Source: JASSUD01 sp031963005 | GTDB taxonomy: Bacteria > Pseudomonadota > Gammaproteobacteria > Burkholderiales > Burkholderiaceae | Assembly: GCA_031963005.1 (NCBI GenBank) | Contig: JASSUL010000003.1 | Span: 111,020 to 175,019, forward strand | DNA length: 64,000 bases | Reading direction: 5' to 3' | Shown: positions 53,201 through 61,353 of the stretch, piece by piece | How positions within the stretch are numbered: the first letter of the stretch is position 1 | Layout of the letters: each line of letters opens with the position of its first letter | Notes under the pieces: model-generated | The model's input: the letters and a program-made list of their open reading frames with translations, nothing else | Database searches by the model: none | What the model was told of the DNA's origin: nothing | Made by a program: the position numbers and the translations under genes

Positions 53201-53614
53201 AAGATGTTAGCAAATGCTTTGCTCAAAGCGATGGACCATCAGTTAGCGCGTGGAATGACGCTTGAACCCGCAACGTCATCCAATCACGCGACATCGATGC
53301 AAGAAGAAGATGCCGCTGAAAAGCACCATTTGAGTTCAGCACTACAGCATAAATTTCATGATGAGCTTATCCATCTGTATGCGGTGCTTAAGGAAAATGC
53401 GGAGCAAAAAGAGCTTGAATACGTCGATTTTGAACGTGTATTGCAAGAGCTCCATAAAATGTTGGGCATGGCAGGACAGTTTGGCGAGAAAAAATTGGAA
53501 TTGGCGATACAAGCCGCAGAGCAAGCCGCAAATCAGAAAAATCTGACTCAAATGTGCGCGACTTTCGGTGCGATAGGTGAGGCGATTGAACAGATAATAC
53601 AGCCCCAAAAATAA
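50207..53614 (+). CDS. Hybrid sensor histidine kinase (HisKA-HATPase-REC-HPt)
   Basis: A 1135-residue membrane kinase. Order: first membrane helix (about 5-30), periplasmic sensor region (about 31-310), second helix (about 312-335), linker/HAMP-like and coiled segment, HisKA with His421 (MSHEIRTPMNGVIG), HATPase_c with N box NLLGNAIKFTH, G boxes DTGIGIS and GGTGLGLSICKQ, an unassigned region (about 690-880) that may be a degenerate receiver, a true receiver with Asp939 (LLDGQMPGMSG), and a C-terminal HPt with His1083 (LHKMLGMAGQFG). A four-step phosphorelay is thus encoded in one protein. GTG 50207 follows AAAGAGAACAC. It stands just before the translocon operon, as ssrA does in SPI-2, but no response regulator gene is adjacent. 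Confidence 0.92.
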   Translation: MKKSIVFRILVVVIFLTILVSMGSAFFVGLQTYQRARDEALTDLRRGVINTWNMAEADLLKLSRNTYRLLEAWKVLKNQEVYDFGPDGGHAVFFRAQKQSALSESEHTAFTKKAHWAVKMLGAATNSEGDTFLDFSGEGIAIHFPKRVSSTYARARSKQIAALRRKATLTKDEIIWGPLFFDPLWKSWMISVAAVERDAFGKPTVIAGHSLLLNSLIKKHLLLFPLDANSFVLTETGNVILPLSDTGARRFAPELLKKVATEVHKDNAFPQYLSLKDAKAYIVRLEGVEWYFAAIITNDVLEEQAWAPIWGTLPIRLGVLVIIGLGLYLAVTQILAKPLLAFIADIDKGRLSAVRPRLAYERPDEFGRFASAYNSLLDEVDAQYGVLERQVRERTAELEVARKEAQRANELKSRFLANMSHEIRTPMNGVIGMMSLLADSPLNPEQQRYCQVAKQSGELLLSIINEILDFSRLESSNAAVNMAPVDLLMLFDKLIEVFIPKAYEKGLRLELNIAANVPADVISDATKLQQVVTNLLGNAIKFTHTGSVKIEVEYFGKAFDAIPSLSAHTTDPVSAWANPSALGRPKEMAQHNRQYAIPLEDMPRLIVRVIDTGIGISKEAGQRIFDPFIQADASITRRFGGTGLGLSICKQITELMGGTLQLQSVHGKGTTFTATLPAQSANGAMQQQIRSRLQEFSGLHIVIVFMGSTLPVALCNGLERLAVTWSLVYSVDEVITMLLDESRGDIDAVWCDERVGTDKLRQLVNIIEGKSCSERAHQSAEQGTNYMQAPAAVAQGLNINTSMSKNANEEAPLRKTCCPILVRLNTEPVSARFAPPQIPSDLSERTSKIATLYCFPLLFEDLVTTLGIVVGHIEAAQPEPQFDQQPYALNLLVVDDVPVNLEIFEIMLKKLGHRVKSVSCATEAFEALSKEIFDAVLLDGQMPGMSGLEAARRIRAEAEPILDSEVYIIALSAGVLDDEQAVFLNAGANDFLPKPIVPKMLANALLKAMDHQLARGMTLEPATSSNHATSMQEEDAAEKHHLSSALQHKFHDELIHLYAVLKENAEQKELEYVDFERVLQELHKMLGMAGQFGEKKLELAIQAAEQAANQKNLTQMCATFGAIGEAIEQIIQPQK

Positions 53615-53661
53615 GAATTGACAGTGAGTGCGAGGTAAAATATAAACCTTATAGGCGTTTA

Positions 53662-53685
53662 TTTACCTTTAATATTTAAGGTAAA
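53662..53685. promoter_or_regulatory. Palindrome upstream of the T3SS translocon operon
   Basis: TTTACCTT and AAGGTAAA form perfect 8-bp arms around eight AT bases. A TATAAT box is at 53714-53719, but no matching -35 lies 16-18 bases upstream, as expected of an activator-dependent promoter. The palindrome is 29 bases before that box. It is a candidate regulator-binding site for the translocon operon starting at 53837; the regulator is unknown. Confidence 0.45.
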
Positions 53686-53836
53686 TACCCCATATAATTT
53701 GCAATAATCTTACTATAATGGCCACTTCGTTAAATGTTTTCGCTGACTAAGTCGCAGAAGTAAATTGCGCAGATATTGCTAGAGCGCGATGTGTAATCTG
53801 TAGTCATATCCTAACCATTGCTAGAGGAACAGCCAA

Positions 53837-54289
53837 ATGACGGATTTTACTGATCCGGATCAACAGAAATTAGACGAGCAACTCGAGGCATTAAACGGCT
53901 TGCTAGAACGCTTTCAACATTTGCCTAAAGAAGTAATGGCATCAGCTAAAGAAGCAGAGAATAATCCGAATGGTCCGATGTCTAGTGAGATGCTCAAGCA
54001 AGTATGGGAAGGTGGGCTGCGCGATAGCGTTAAAAAAATGACCAGTTACGCACAGCAAGCGATAGCATTGCATGCAGAGTTTCAGAGCCTTTTAGACATG
54101 ACGCAAGCCGATGCGATGCGTGATGCAGCCAGTATGCTTGCGCAGACGGATCAAGCGGTGTCTATCAATACAACACACGATGAAGATGCATTCAGAAAGC
54201 CACAGAATGCCGCCCAGTTAGAGCATGTAGGAGAGGCTTCTCATTCTGCTAATACTCCGAACAGGAAAAAAGCAAAGCGCTTTGTATAG
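53837..54289 (+). CDS. Putative SseA/CesA-like chaperone of the T3SS filament protein
   Basis: A 150-residue mostly helical protein. Its first 100 residues (LDEQLEALNGLLERFQHL ... SVKKMTSYAQQAIALHAEFQSLL) have the heptad pattern and order of SseA/CesA, chaperones that keep EspA/SseB-type subunits from polymerising; the last 50 residues are polar and variable. It lies directly before the EspA/SseB-like gene, as sseA lies before sseB in SPI-2. AGAGGAAC precedes ATG 53837. The name follows from position and helical form, not from a diagnostic motif; an LcrG-like role is the alternative. Confidence 0.55.
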   Translation: MTDFTDPDQQKLDEQLEALNGLLERFQHLPKEVMASAKEAENNPNGPMSSEMLKQVWEGGLRDSVKKMTSYAQQAIALHAEFQSLLDMTQADAMRDAASMLAQTDQAVSINTTHDEDAFRKPQNAAQLEHVGEASHSANTPNRKKAKRFV

Positions 54290-54446
54290 CCTAAATGTGG
54301 CCAAAATGCGCTAACTATGCTCATTTAGTGGTCAATATATGCGATTGACAGAGTGTATTTTTGCTTCTTGTTTTTTATGTTGAGGGGAGTGGCGCCTTTT
54401 TCTTCGGATTGCCTTCCCATATCAACTTTTTTCTAGGAATTTTTGC

Positions 54447-55835
54447 ATGAACCAGCTTGCTCGCGTGCAGCCTGTTGCTAATCAAGGTACCCCTGAGACT
54501 TCTAAGGCGGTAGAACAGTTAAAAACCGATCAGCACTATAACGAAAAGGGACGCTTAGTGGTCGAGCCACGCGTTCAGCAGAGCCTCAAAGAGCTTGCGC
54601 AAGTTATGGCTCCTATGCAATTTCTGAATAAGATGACGCAGGAGTTGCACCAGGCGTTTGCTGGGTTTAGACAAGCGCTCCAAAGCAAAGCGCCGCAACA
54701 AGAAAAACCAGCGGCTAATGCGCAAAATAACGACACTAACAGCGGTCTTTTTGGTCAGAAAAAAGGGGCTGCACAATTATTAGCGACGGATCAAAAAAAT
54801 ACCCTCCCTACTTATGAGGCGGCAAAAAATGATCTGTTATTGGCAGATGAGCATCTTCCTACCTATAAGCAAGCGTTGCAGCAAGAGTTATTGCAAGGGA
54901 AGTTGGCGGATGCCTTGCCGCTAAACCCCGAGGAAGCGGCAGATGACGGATCTGATAAATCGTTTTCCGGTCATTCTGATCGTGAACAAGGGGAGCAGCA
55001 ATCGTCCTCTTCCGATGATTCCGATGATGCAGAGGTAGAAGAGGTACTGCCCACTTATGAAGAAGCCGCAAACGATACCGTATTGGCCGATGAGCATCTT
55101 CCTGATTATGAGGGAGCGCCACAAGAGTACACAGCGTTAAAAAGCACGTCCTCTTGGTCTGATCAAAAAGAACAATTTTCTATTAACGAGGTATCTGTCA
55201 ATCCAAAAAATGGATGGAATGTACGAAAGGTCTCTTTTGGGAAACAATTCAGTCAAGAGAATATATTCTTCCGGATACAAATGGCCTTTGAAGAATTAAG
55301 AAATCTGCAACAGGTGCAGCTTGCCTCCTATGTAGATAACTTGGAAGCGAACACCAAATTAGCAAGAAGTCTCACGGAATATGCCAATTATTTATCGGCA
55401 AAATATATTGAATTGCAGGGCGAAATTGACCGCCTCAATGATAAAGATCATGGAGGCGCTCCGCCGCTGAAGAAATTTAAGTGGGCAGAAAATCCGGATG
55501 CAAAAAGGACGATCGAAAATATAGTTGCTTTCATGAAGCAACATGAGCTGAAGATCAACGGCGTCGATGTGGATAAATGGATTCACCCCAAAGACGATGC
55601 GAATCCAAATGGGGGAGTTAAGGAAGAAGGCGTACTCACGGAATCGGAACTTTTTCTTTTTTCAGAAACGCTCAAAAACGAAGCGCAAAAGAAAACCGAC
55701 TTTAACGTACAGCTGCAAACACGGGTAACTGCTACCACGCAAACCTATACGAATTACCAAGAAGCTTTAATCACTTTTATGACGACGAGCTTTAAAATGG
55801 TGCGCAACCTAATAGATCAATTAAACAGGGTCTAA
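54447..55835 (+). CDS. sctA: EspA/SseB-like T3SS filament/translocator protein with LPxY-repeat extension
   Basis: A 462-residue protein. The C-terminal 190 residues resemble EspA/SseB: a long helix with ASYVDNLEANTKLARSLTEY, IENIVAFMKQHELKINGVDVDKW, then SETLKNEAQKKTDFNVQLQT and a terminal coiled coil. EspA/SseB proteins build a filament or tip through which the translocon is reached. The N-terminal 240 residues are extra: helical to about 80, then polar and acidic with two copies of a 24-residue unit at 120-143 and 201-224, each containing two LPxY sites. The canonical family has about 190-200 residues, so the extension more than doubles it. TAGGAA precedes ATG 54447. Gene order supports the call. 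Confidence 0.72.
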   Translation: MNQLARVQPVANQGTPETSKAVEQLKTDQHYNEKGRLVVEPRVQQSLKELAQVMAPMQFLNKMTQELHQAFAGFRQALQSKAPQQEKPAANAQNNDTNSGLFGQKKGAAQLLATDQKNTLPTYEAAKNDLLLADEHLPTYKQALQQELLQGKLADALPLNPEEAADDGSDKSFSGHSDREQGEQQSSSSDDSDDAEVEEVLPTYEEAANDTVLADEHLPDYEGAPQEYTALKSTSSWSDQKEQFSINEVSVNPKNGWNVRKVSFGKQFSQENIFFRIQMAFEELRNLQQVQLASYVDNLEANTKLARSLTEYANYLSAKYIELQGEIDRLNDKDHGGAPPLKKFKWAENPDAKRTIENIVAFMKQHELKINGVDVDKWIHPKDDANPNGGVKEEGVLTESELFLFSETLKNEAQKKTDFNVQLQTRVTATTQTYTNYQEALITFMTTSFKMVRNLIDQLNRV

Positions 55836-55837
55836 GT

Positions 55838-56329
55838 ATGGAGCAAGCAGCGGATACTTTTGCCGATTGGATAGCCAGTTTTATGGATATCCATGCCCGT
55901 GCAGGCATTGAATCGGAGCATTTGCATACCTTATACACGTATGCGTGCCAATCGGCAGAGCGAGGAGAGCTCAAAAAAGCAGATCAATTGCTCTATATGT
56001 TACTACTGCTCGATGCGAACAATTTTGATTACGCCCTATCGTTAGGTCTATGCCGGCAAAAGCAGGGGCTGCACAAAGAAGCCTTATTTTATTTTCTGCG
56101 GGCTAGCAGCATTAGAAAAGCCGATCCGCGGCCTTTTTATCATGCTGCATTAAGCTATCAAAAACTGGGGGATGCAAGCAGTGCGCGCTATGCATTTACT
56201 TGGATTATTGAGCATCCTGTCGATGTGCAGGCCTGTGCGCAAACCGATGAGCCATCGGATTGGTATCTTGCGCAGTGTGAAGCTTTGCGAGACGAAGCAA
56301 AACAGTTATTGGCGCAACTGCCTGTTTAA
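55838..56329 (+). CDS. T3SS translocator chaperone, SycD/LcrH/SscA family
   Basis: A 163-residue tetratricopeptide (TPR) protein. Three TPR-like helical pairs are visible: DQLLYMLLLLDANNFDYALSL, ...KQGLHKEALFYFLRASSIRKADPR and PFYHAALSYQKLGDASSARYAF, the signature of class II chaperones that hold hydrophobic translocators in the cytoplasm. It starts two bases after the filament gene stops and precedes the SctE gene, exactly as sscA precedes sseC. Length is at the family norm. Confidence 0.9.
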   Translation: MEQAADTFADWIASFMDIHARAGIESEHLHTLYTYACQSAERGELKKADQLLYMLLLLDANNFDYALSLGLCRQKQGLHKEALFYFLRASSIRKADPRPFYHAALSYQKLGDASSARYAFTWIIEHPVDVQACAQTDEPSDWYLAQCEALRDEAKQLLAQLPV

Positions 56330-56510
56330 TGGTTTAAAACGATTGGTTTAAAACGAATTGAGCGTGTTATAGCGTACATCAATCAAAGCAATGCAAGGCA
56401 TATCGTGTAACGCAAAAAATAATATGTTAGCGATGGCTCACTGCGGTATTTTCAATACCCCGCAGTATTTATGAAAAGCACAGTTATTTGAATGTGTAAA
56501 GGATAAAACC

Positions 56511-58112
56511 ATGTCAGGAAATACTGCCTTACCTATGCAAAGCCCTTCTCCTCTCTTTTTAATCAAAGATCGAGCGGGCGCTGTACAGGGCGTAACCGCG
56601 CGTACCGAGCAGGGAAAATCCGTAGGGTTCTATGTTCCGCAAAAAGATACGGATACGCGAAAAGGCCATGGTACGCACTATGTTGTTGATTTCAAGCACT
56701 TTCCCAATGTAGGGCAGGATGCGGTGAGCGATATCGAATGGAATGCTGCAGGCACAGCAGTGATGCATAAGCTCCAAAATCCCGTTGTAGAAGAGCCTTC
56801 TGTTTCCAATGGAGTATTAGACAATCAAATATTGCTGAACAATGGCTTGAGTAATTTCCTGCAAAGCGGCCTTTCGGTAGAAGCTATCTTGTCTGCAGTG
56901 CCAGGATTTTTAATGAGAGATCGTGCACGGATGCACGAGAGCTTAAAGAGTCTCGTTGAATTTATGCAAGAAATACAGAGTAAGAGCTTTGCAGATTTCA
57001 CTAAACTCATTGAGATGCGCAAGGAGAAGGCTGAGGAAGCACGTCAAAAAGCGCGCAAGGCAGAGAAGATTGAAGTGATACGGGATGGCGCATTGGTGGC
57101 CTTGGGCATTATAGCGGCCTGCTGGGCGCTCCCTGCCGCCTTAGCACTTACTGGCATAATGGGAGGTCTATCGCTAGCAGGAGTAGGACTATCCTTTTTG
57201 GCAGCGGGCGCTGGAATAACCAAAACGGTTTCTAAGTACAAAAAAGTAGAGGCCCTAGAGCAAAGCCGTAGTGTCGAAGAAATAAAGCAGTGGGGGCAAT
57301 ACGCAGATACGGCATCGAATGTGGAATTTGTATTAGGCATTGCAGCAGTGGTAGTGAGTATACCGTTACTCGTGAACTGGTTGCGTAGCCTTGGTTCCGT
57401 TCCGAAAATAGCTATCGAGAACACGGGACGCGCTGCAGGAAGCGGTGTAAATGCCGTATATGAACTGCAAGAATTAGGAACCGCTGCCCAAACACTGACA
57501 TCAGAACAAATAGCATTGAACAAGGACCTTGTCGTTGAAATGCTTAAAAACGAAACAGGTTTTTATGAACTCCCTGCGGCTTTAGAAAAGGTATTGAAGG
57601 GGGCAGGTTGGAGAAATGTGCATGTGAATCAGCTGGAGACCATTGTAAAAGAAGGGTTTCAGGAAACACTGAACGCTGTTGGAGCGGCTAAAAGGGGTGC
57701 CGAAGGTGTCCTGGTTGGCGAAAGACTCTCTGGGGATTTCATGAAAGTTTTTTCTGACACTCTAGTTGCTAAATTGCGAAGTGGACTAATCTATAACGGA
57801 TCACAAGTACAACTAGGGATGGTTCTTTTTAAAATAATGGGAACCACTATTGTGGGATCGCTTACCAACATGCAAATAGGACGCGTTCGAGCGGACCTTG
57901 CGAATAGCAAATATCTTACCGATGAACTAGACGCGCATATTGAATATAACCGAGATATACAGCAAACATTGATAGTCAAAGCCATTAGAGACCAGATGGA
58001 ACAGTTGCAAAAAAATTTAGAACACTTGTTAAAAGGGATAAAAAACGGAGTCGAATGGCGTAATCAGCTTGCAGAGTCAGGATTGAAGACCATTCGTGCA
58101 TCTGCATCCTAA
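56511..58112 (+). CDS. sctE: T3SS hydrophobic translocator SctE (YopB/SseC-like)
   Basis: A 533-residue translocator that inserts into the host membrane. It has a polar N-terminus (about 1-125), a helical and coiled segment (about 140-190), a long hydrophobic hairpin (about 192-236, LVALGIIAACWALPAALAL...), a second hydrophobic segment (about 270-293, VEFVLGIAAVVVSIPLLVNW), a third weaker one near 436-455 and a C-terminal coiled coil. Two central membrane helices and flanking coiled coils are the form of YopB, SseC and IpaB. AAGGATAAA precedes ATG 56511. It follows its chaperone gene by 180 bases. Confidence 0.85.
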   Translation: MSGNTALPMQSPSPLFLIKDRAGAVQGVTARTEQGKSVGFYVPQKDTDTRKGHGTHYVVDFKHFPNVGQDAVSDIEWNAAGTAVMHKLQNPVVEEPSVSNGVLDNQILLNNGLSNFLQSGLSVEAILSAVPGFLMRDRARMHESLKSLVEFMQEIQSKSFADFTKLIEMRKEKAEEARQKARKAEKIEVIRDGALVALGIIAACWALPAALALTGIMGGLSLAGVGLSFLAAGAGITKTVSKYKKVEALEQSRSVEEIKQWGQYADTASNVEFVLGIAAVVVSIPLLVNWLRSLGSVPKIAIENTGRAAGSGVNAVYELQELGTAAQTLTSEQIALNKDLVVEMLKNETGFYELPAALEKVLKGAGWRNVHVNQLETIVKEGFQETLNAVGAAKRGAEGVLVGERLSGDFMKVFSDTLVAKLRSGLIYNGSQVQLGMVLFKIMGTTIVGSLTNMQIGRVRADLANSKYLTDELDAHIEYNRDIQQTLIVKAIRDQMEQLQKNLEHLLKGIKNGVEWRNQLAESGLKTIRASAS

Positions 58113-58211
58113 GGTCATTTTTTATATATGTGCCGTTTCGCCTTGCTTGGGCGTAGCAATGTATTGATACCCATTTTCCCTGATAAATCATCAGTAAAAA
58201 GGAATAGCATA

Positions 58212-58901
58212 ATGTCAATGAATAATAGAATCGAAATAGCTCAAGAGTCGACAGCGTCACAAGGGCTGCACCAAAGCGCTGCGGAAAACGCTAAGCCTGA
58301 ATCTCCCACGATAGGCAACCCTGATAGTGATCTGGAAAGGGAGTGGAAGTCCATGGAAAAGTCAATTCAACTCATGCTCTGTGAAGTGAATAGGCTGGTT
58401 GTGGACGGTGCAGGGCAGATACGCGATCCTAATATGAATCTGGAAGCTCGGTTCAAGTCGCTGTTTATAGAGGTGGGACAGCGCGCCAGAAACGATAAAA
58501 TAAATAGCATGAAAGAGGGGCTTCACTCTACACAAAATATTAATTGGTCCTCTGTCGTCGGAAATGGTCTTGCTGCGGTGGTTGGTAGTGGATTTATGAT
58601 TGCTGCTTCTTTGGGCAAGGTAAATCCTAGCACTGCCTCAGGAGCTGCTAGTCTGGTTTCTAATAGCAACTTGATCCATGGTATATCCGAATTCAATAAT
58701 AGACCTGGGGTTAACACAGCCGATCAGCGCGTTTCTTTTGCCGATGCTACAGCGCAGTTCAATAGAATAAACACTGAAGCAAGCGGTAAATCAGAGCAAA
58801 TCAGCAAGGAGTCATCTACAGTGATTCAAAGAGCAGGTGACCTGCTTCAGCAAGCAATGCGCGAACTGTCTTCCATAACCAAAATACCGCTGGCTATTTA
58901 A
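58212..58901 (+). CDS. sctB: T3SS translocator SctB (YopD/SseD-like)
   Basis: A 229-residue protein with one central hydrophobic segment (about 115-137, SVVGNGLAAVVGSGFMIAAS), a polar N-terminus and an amphipathic helix at the C-terminus (about 185-225). Size, single membrane segment and position directly after sctE fit the second pore-forming translocator, YopD or SseD. ATG 58212 is chosen as the first Met with an adenine-rich leader; the longer reading to 58128 lacks support. A strong hairpin follows at 58942. Sequence divergence in this family is high, so position carries much of the weight. Confidence 0.72.
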   Translation: MSMNNRIEIAQESTASQGLHQSAAENAKPESPTIGNPDSDLEREWKSMEKSIQLMLCEVNRLVVDGAGQIRDPNMNLEARFKSLFIEVGQRARNDKINSMKEGLHSTQNINWSSVVGNGLAAVVGSGFMIAASLGKVNPSTASGAASLVSNSNLIHGISEFNNRPGVNTADQRVSFADATAQFNRINTEASGKSEQISKESSTVIQRAGDLLQQAMRELSSITKIPLAI

Positions 58902-58941
58902 TTGAATTGCCGTCTATGTGTTACATATAGCAAGGCTTAAA

Positions 58942-58994
58942 AGCCCTTCGTGCTTTAAGCTCCGAAATACTTCGAAGCAAAAAGCAGAAGGGCT
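58942..58994 (+). terminator. Terminator-like hairpin after the translocon operon
   Basis: AGCCCTTC and TGCTTT on the left pair with AAAGCA and GAAGGGCT on the right (14 pairs with one bulged G), with a small inner hairpin CGAA/TTCG in the loop. The downstream strand is GCTTTGTTGGC, weak in U. It lies 41 bases after sctB and before sctD, so it would separate the translocon operon from the ring operon. Confidence 0.6.
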
Positions 58995-59117
58995 GCTTTG
59001 TTGGCGCTTTGTACAGCGTTTATAATAGTGCAGAATCAAAAAATGGTCAGTCTGTATGAAATGTCATAAAGTGATCGAAGATAACTATGGTTTGGCCAGA
59101 TAAAGGTTAGTGGGGAT

Positions 59118-60611
59118 ATGACGGCGCGTTTTACATGGAAATTACTGTTTCAAAGTGGCTTACTCGATAAGCAGGAGCTGCATTTGCCTGACGGAGCAGT
59201 CACCATGGGCTCCGGCAACGAGTGGGATATTGACATGCTCGGCGCCATGCATGGTGCGCATAAGGGCGAAAGCGGTCACATTGAACTGAGTGTGAGCGAA
59301 GAGGGCGTTCTTTTGCACCCGCTAGATTTGCGCTGCATGGTCGATGGCGAGGTCATCAAGGCTGCGGAAATCCCTTTACAAGCGGGCCAGACAGTAGATG
59401 TTGCGGGGTGCAAGTTTATTCTTGAGCGTGTTGCTGAAGAAGCGGCTTTCTCCGGATCAGAGCGCTTCGACACCGATGAATGGGATACCGCAGATTCAGC
59501 CGATGCAGATACAGAAGCCGTGTCGATGAAATCGGCAGCAGGTCAGCACCAAACTATGAATACACCTGCGCTTGACGGTGCGGATGCGTGGATGCAAGAC
59601 AATGCGGTAGAACAGAAGCGTTCGGGTAAGCATACGAAGGCCGCTCGTGGGCCTAGACGCTGGCTGCGAGTCTTGGGTGTGGCTTTACCAGGGAGTATGG
59701 CTGCAGCGATAGTCTTGATGCTTGCCTATGCGAGCCAAGAGCTAAGAGCTTCGGTAGTACAACCCTCAGAACCGTTTAGTCTGGAGCGCTATCAAGAATC
59801 TCTATCGCAAGCCGGTTTATCTACCGTAAAAATAGAGCGCGACAAAAACGGAACCGTTAAACTTAGTGGTGGATGTTGGGATTCGAATAAATTTCAGCCA
59901 TTTTTAAGCCGCTTGCTGGCTTCTGGTGCGGCCTATCAAAACCAAGTGCTGTGTCAGGATGATTTACAACGCAGCGTAGCGTATGTGCTTCAAACCCATG
60001 GTTATTCGCATGTGCGTGTAGTATCTGGCCCGCATTTGGGCTCGGTCGTTATCGCTGGCAATATCCGAGCAGATGCACGCTGGAAAGAAGTGACCAAGCA
60101 GCTCAATAATCTACACGGATTAGCAGAATGGTCGGTCCATAATGATGCGCAAGAGTCTTTAACCGGCCTCATAGTAGCGCTACGCGAGCGCGGTTTACTT
60201 TCCAAATTAAGCCTTTCTCGTCAAGATGATGTGCTCACGGTAACCGGCCAATTAGATGACGCGCAGCAAACTATTTTGCAGGAAGTATTACAGCCCTATA
60301 CAACCGCATCATCGGCTACTCTAGAGCAATCTGAGTCGATCACCGCGGCTAAAGAATCTATCAAGCATCGGACGCCACTGCGGGTGATTTATCAAAATAT
60401 TCCTGCGCTTAGGCAGGAGCCCGGTATTTTCCCCTCTCCTATCGTAAGTTTGAGTGGAAATAAAAGAACAGCGGCTTTATTGCTCGCCAATGGTATGATT
60501 GTCCAAGCCGGCAGTGCTCTGCCTAGTGGCTATACCATTACACAGCTGGATGAGGCGGGTATCGAATTGCAAAAAGAAGGCCAGTTTGTCCACTTTCCTT
60601 TAGAATTTTAA
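59118..60611 (+). CDS. sctD: T3SS inner-membrane ring protein SctD
   Basis: A 497-residue bitopic protein of the basal body. An N-terminal FHA-like cytoplasmic domain (about 1-105, with GAVTMGSGNEWDIDM) is followed by an acidic linker, one membrane helix (about 184-206, LPGSMAAAIVLMLAYASQEL) and a periplasmic part with repeated ring-building domains (KLSGGCWDSNKFQPFLSRLL and VVIAGNIRADARWKEVTKQL). This is the SctD/YscD/PrgH arrangement. It contacts SctJ (not in the window) and the secretin SctC encoded three genes on. ATG 59118 follows GTGGGGAT. Confidence 0.88.
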   Translation: MTARFTWKLLFQSGLLDKQELHLPDGAVTMGSGNEWDIDMLGAMHGAHKGESGHIELSVSEEGVLLHPLDLRCMVDGEVIKAAEIPLQAGQTVDVAGCKFILERVAEEAAFSGSERFDTDEWDTADSADADTEAVSMKSAAGQHQTMNTPALDGADAWMQDNAVEQKRSGKHTKAARGPRRWLRVLGVALPGSMAAAIVLMLAYASQELRASVVQPSEPFSLERYQESLSQAGLSTVKIERDKNGTVKLSGGCWDSNKFQPFLSRLLASGAAYQNQVLCQDDLQRSVAYVLQTHGYSHVRVVSGPHLGSVVIAGNIRADARWKEVTKQLNNLHGLAEWSVHNDAQESLTGLIVALRERGLLSKLSLSRQDDVLTVTGQLDDAQQTILQEVLQPYTTASSATLEQSESITAAKESIKHRTPLRVIYQNIPALRQEPGIFPSPIVSLSGNKRTAALLLANGMIVQAGSALPSGYTITQLDEAGIELQKEGQFVHFPLEF

Positions 60612-60623
60612 GGTAGCTTGGCG

Positions 60624-60890
60624 ATGGCCAGAATAACCGTTTTAGAAGAGAACCTCTTTGTAGATGCCAAAGGGGAATATTTGCGTGAGTGTGCTGCGCA
60701 ATTAGCCGGTGAAAAGAAGCGTTTAGAGGAGCTTCTTGCCAAGGGCTGTCCGCCCTCTACGTATCGGCAATATAAGCAGCAACTCTTAGCCATTCAACAC
60801 ACGCATATTGTTGTGCATGCTATTTGGTGTACGTATCATGGGCAGCTTCCTAAAGCAGCGTTAACGCCTCCTGCCGCATCTGCGGTGTAA
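60624..60890 (+). CDS. SsaE/YscE/EscE-family T3SS chaperone
   Basis: An 88-residue helical protein starting twelve bases after sctD stops. The stretch LRECAAQLAGEKKRLEELL ... STYRQYKQQLLAIQHTHIVVHAIW follows the SsaE/YscE pattern of two helices with a conserved tail. In Yersinia/Pseudomonas YscE/PscE binds the needle protein with YscG; SsaE in Salmonella binds the translocator SseB. The sctD-ssaE order occurs in SPI-2 (ssaD-ssaE). ATG 60624 is used, with AAGG about ten bases earlier. Confidence 0.75.
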   Translation: MARITVLEENLFVDAKGEYLRECAAQLAGEKKRLEELLAKGCPPSTYRQYKQQLLAIQHTHIVVHAIWCTYHGQLPKAALTPPAASAV

Positions 60891-60930
60891 GTGCCTTGTT
60901 GAATTCATCTACCTATCCCGGAAGTGCAGC

Positions 60931-61353
60931 ATGGGTGAGCGTAAGCCTCTACCTGATCTACGAAATATCCCGCATCTTGCCTTAGAGACACAGTCTGGCG
61001 AGCGTGCCGAATTTCTCTTTCGGGGTACAAAAGGTTATATCCAGCAATGCGAGTTAGGTTTGTGCATAGCGCTGGCATTTCCTCGTCGGATCGAAGGGCC
61101 CAACTGGGCGCATCGTATTTCCTTGCTGTTAGCCTCCCACGAACGAACTGTTGATTTCGGTCTTCAATATGATGGCCAGCATTGGCTTTTATGGCGTCGA
61201 CATGATGGTATACAGGCATTTACTGCGGATGCATGTAAGCATGCTTTAGATAATATGCTGTCCGTCATGCGTTATTTATATAGCTGTTCGGCGAAGCCCA
61301 ATGTGATGCATTTAAATAGTATGCATAAAGCATCTATTGCGCGCTTTGTATAG
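60931..61353 (+). CDS. Unrecognised small T3SS-associated protein, possibly a class I chaperone
   Basis: A 140-residue protein between the SsaE-like gene and sctC. It is a mixed alpha/beta protein: an N-terminal helix-poor part, strands such as AEFLFRGTKGYIQQCELGLCIALAF and DFGLQYDGQHWLLWRRHDGI, and a C-terminal helix (DACKHALDNMLSVMRYLYS). That outline is compatible with class I (CesT/YscB-like) chaperones, but I cannot confirm it and know no close relative. No signal peptide. Its place in the operon makes a T3SS role likely. Confidence 0.5.
   Translation: MGERKPLPDLRNIPHLALETQSGERAEFLFRGTKGYIQQCELGLCIALAFPRRIEGPNWAHRISLLLASHERTVDFGLQYDGQHWLLWRRHDGIQAFTADACKHALDNMLSVMRYLYSCSAKPNVMHLNSMHKASIARFV

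Noticed and set aside
53690..53836. hrpII-type TTCG-N16-TTCG box
   Set aside because: Two TTCG tetramers are present but separated by about nine bases, not sixteen.
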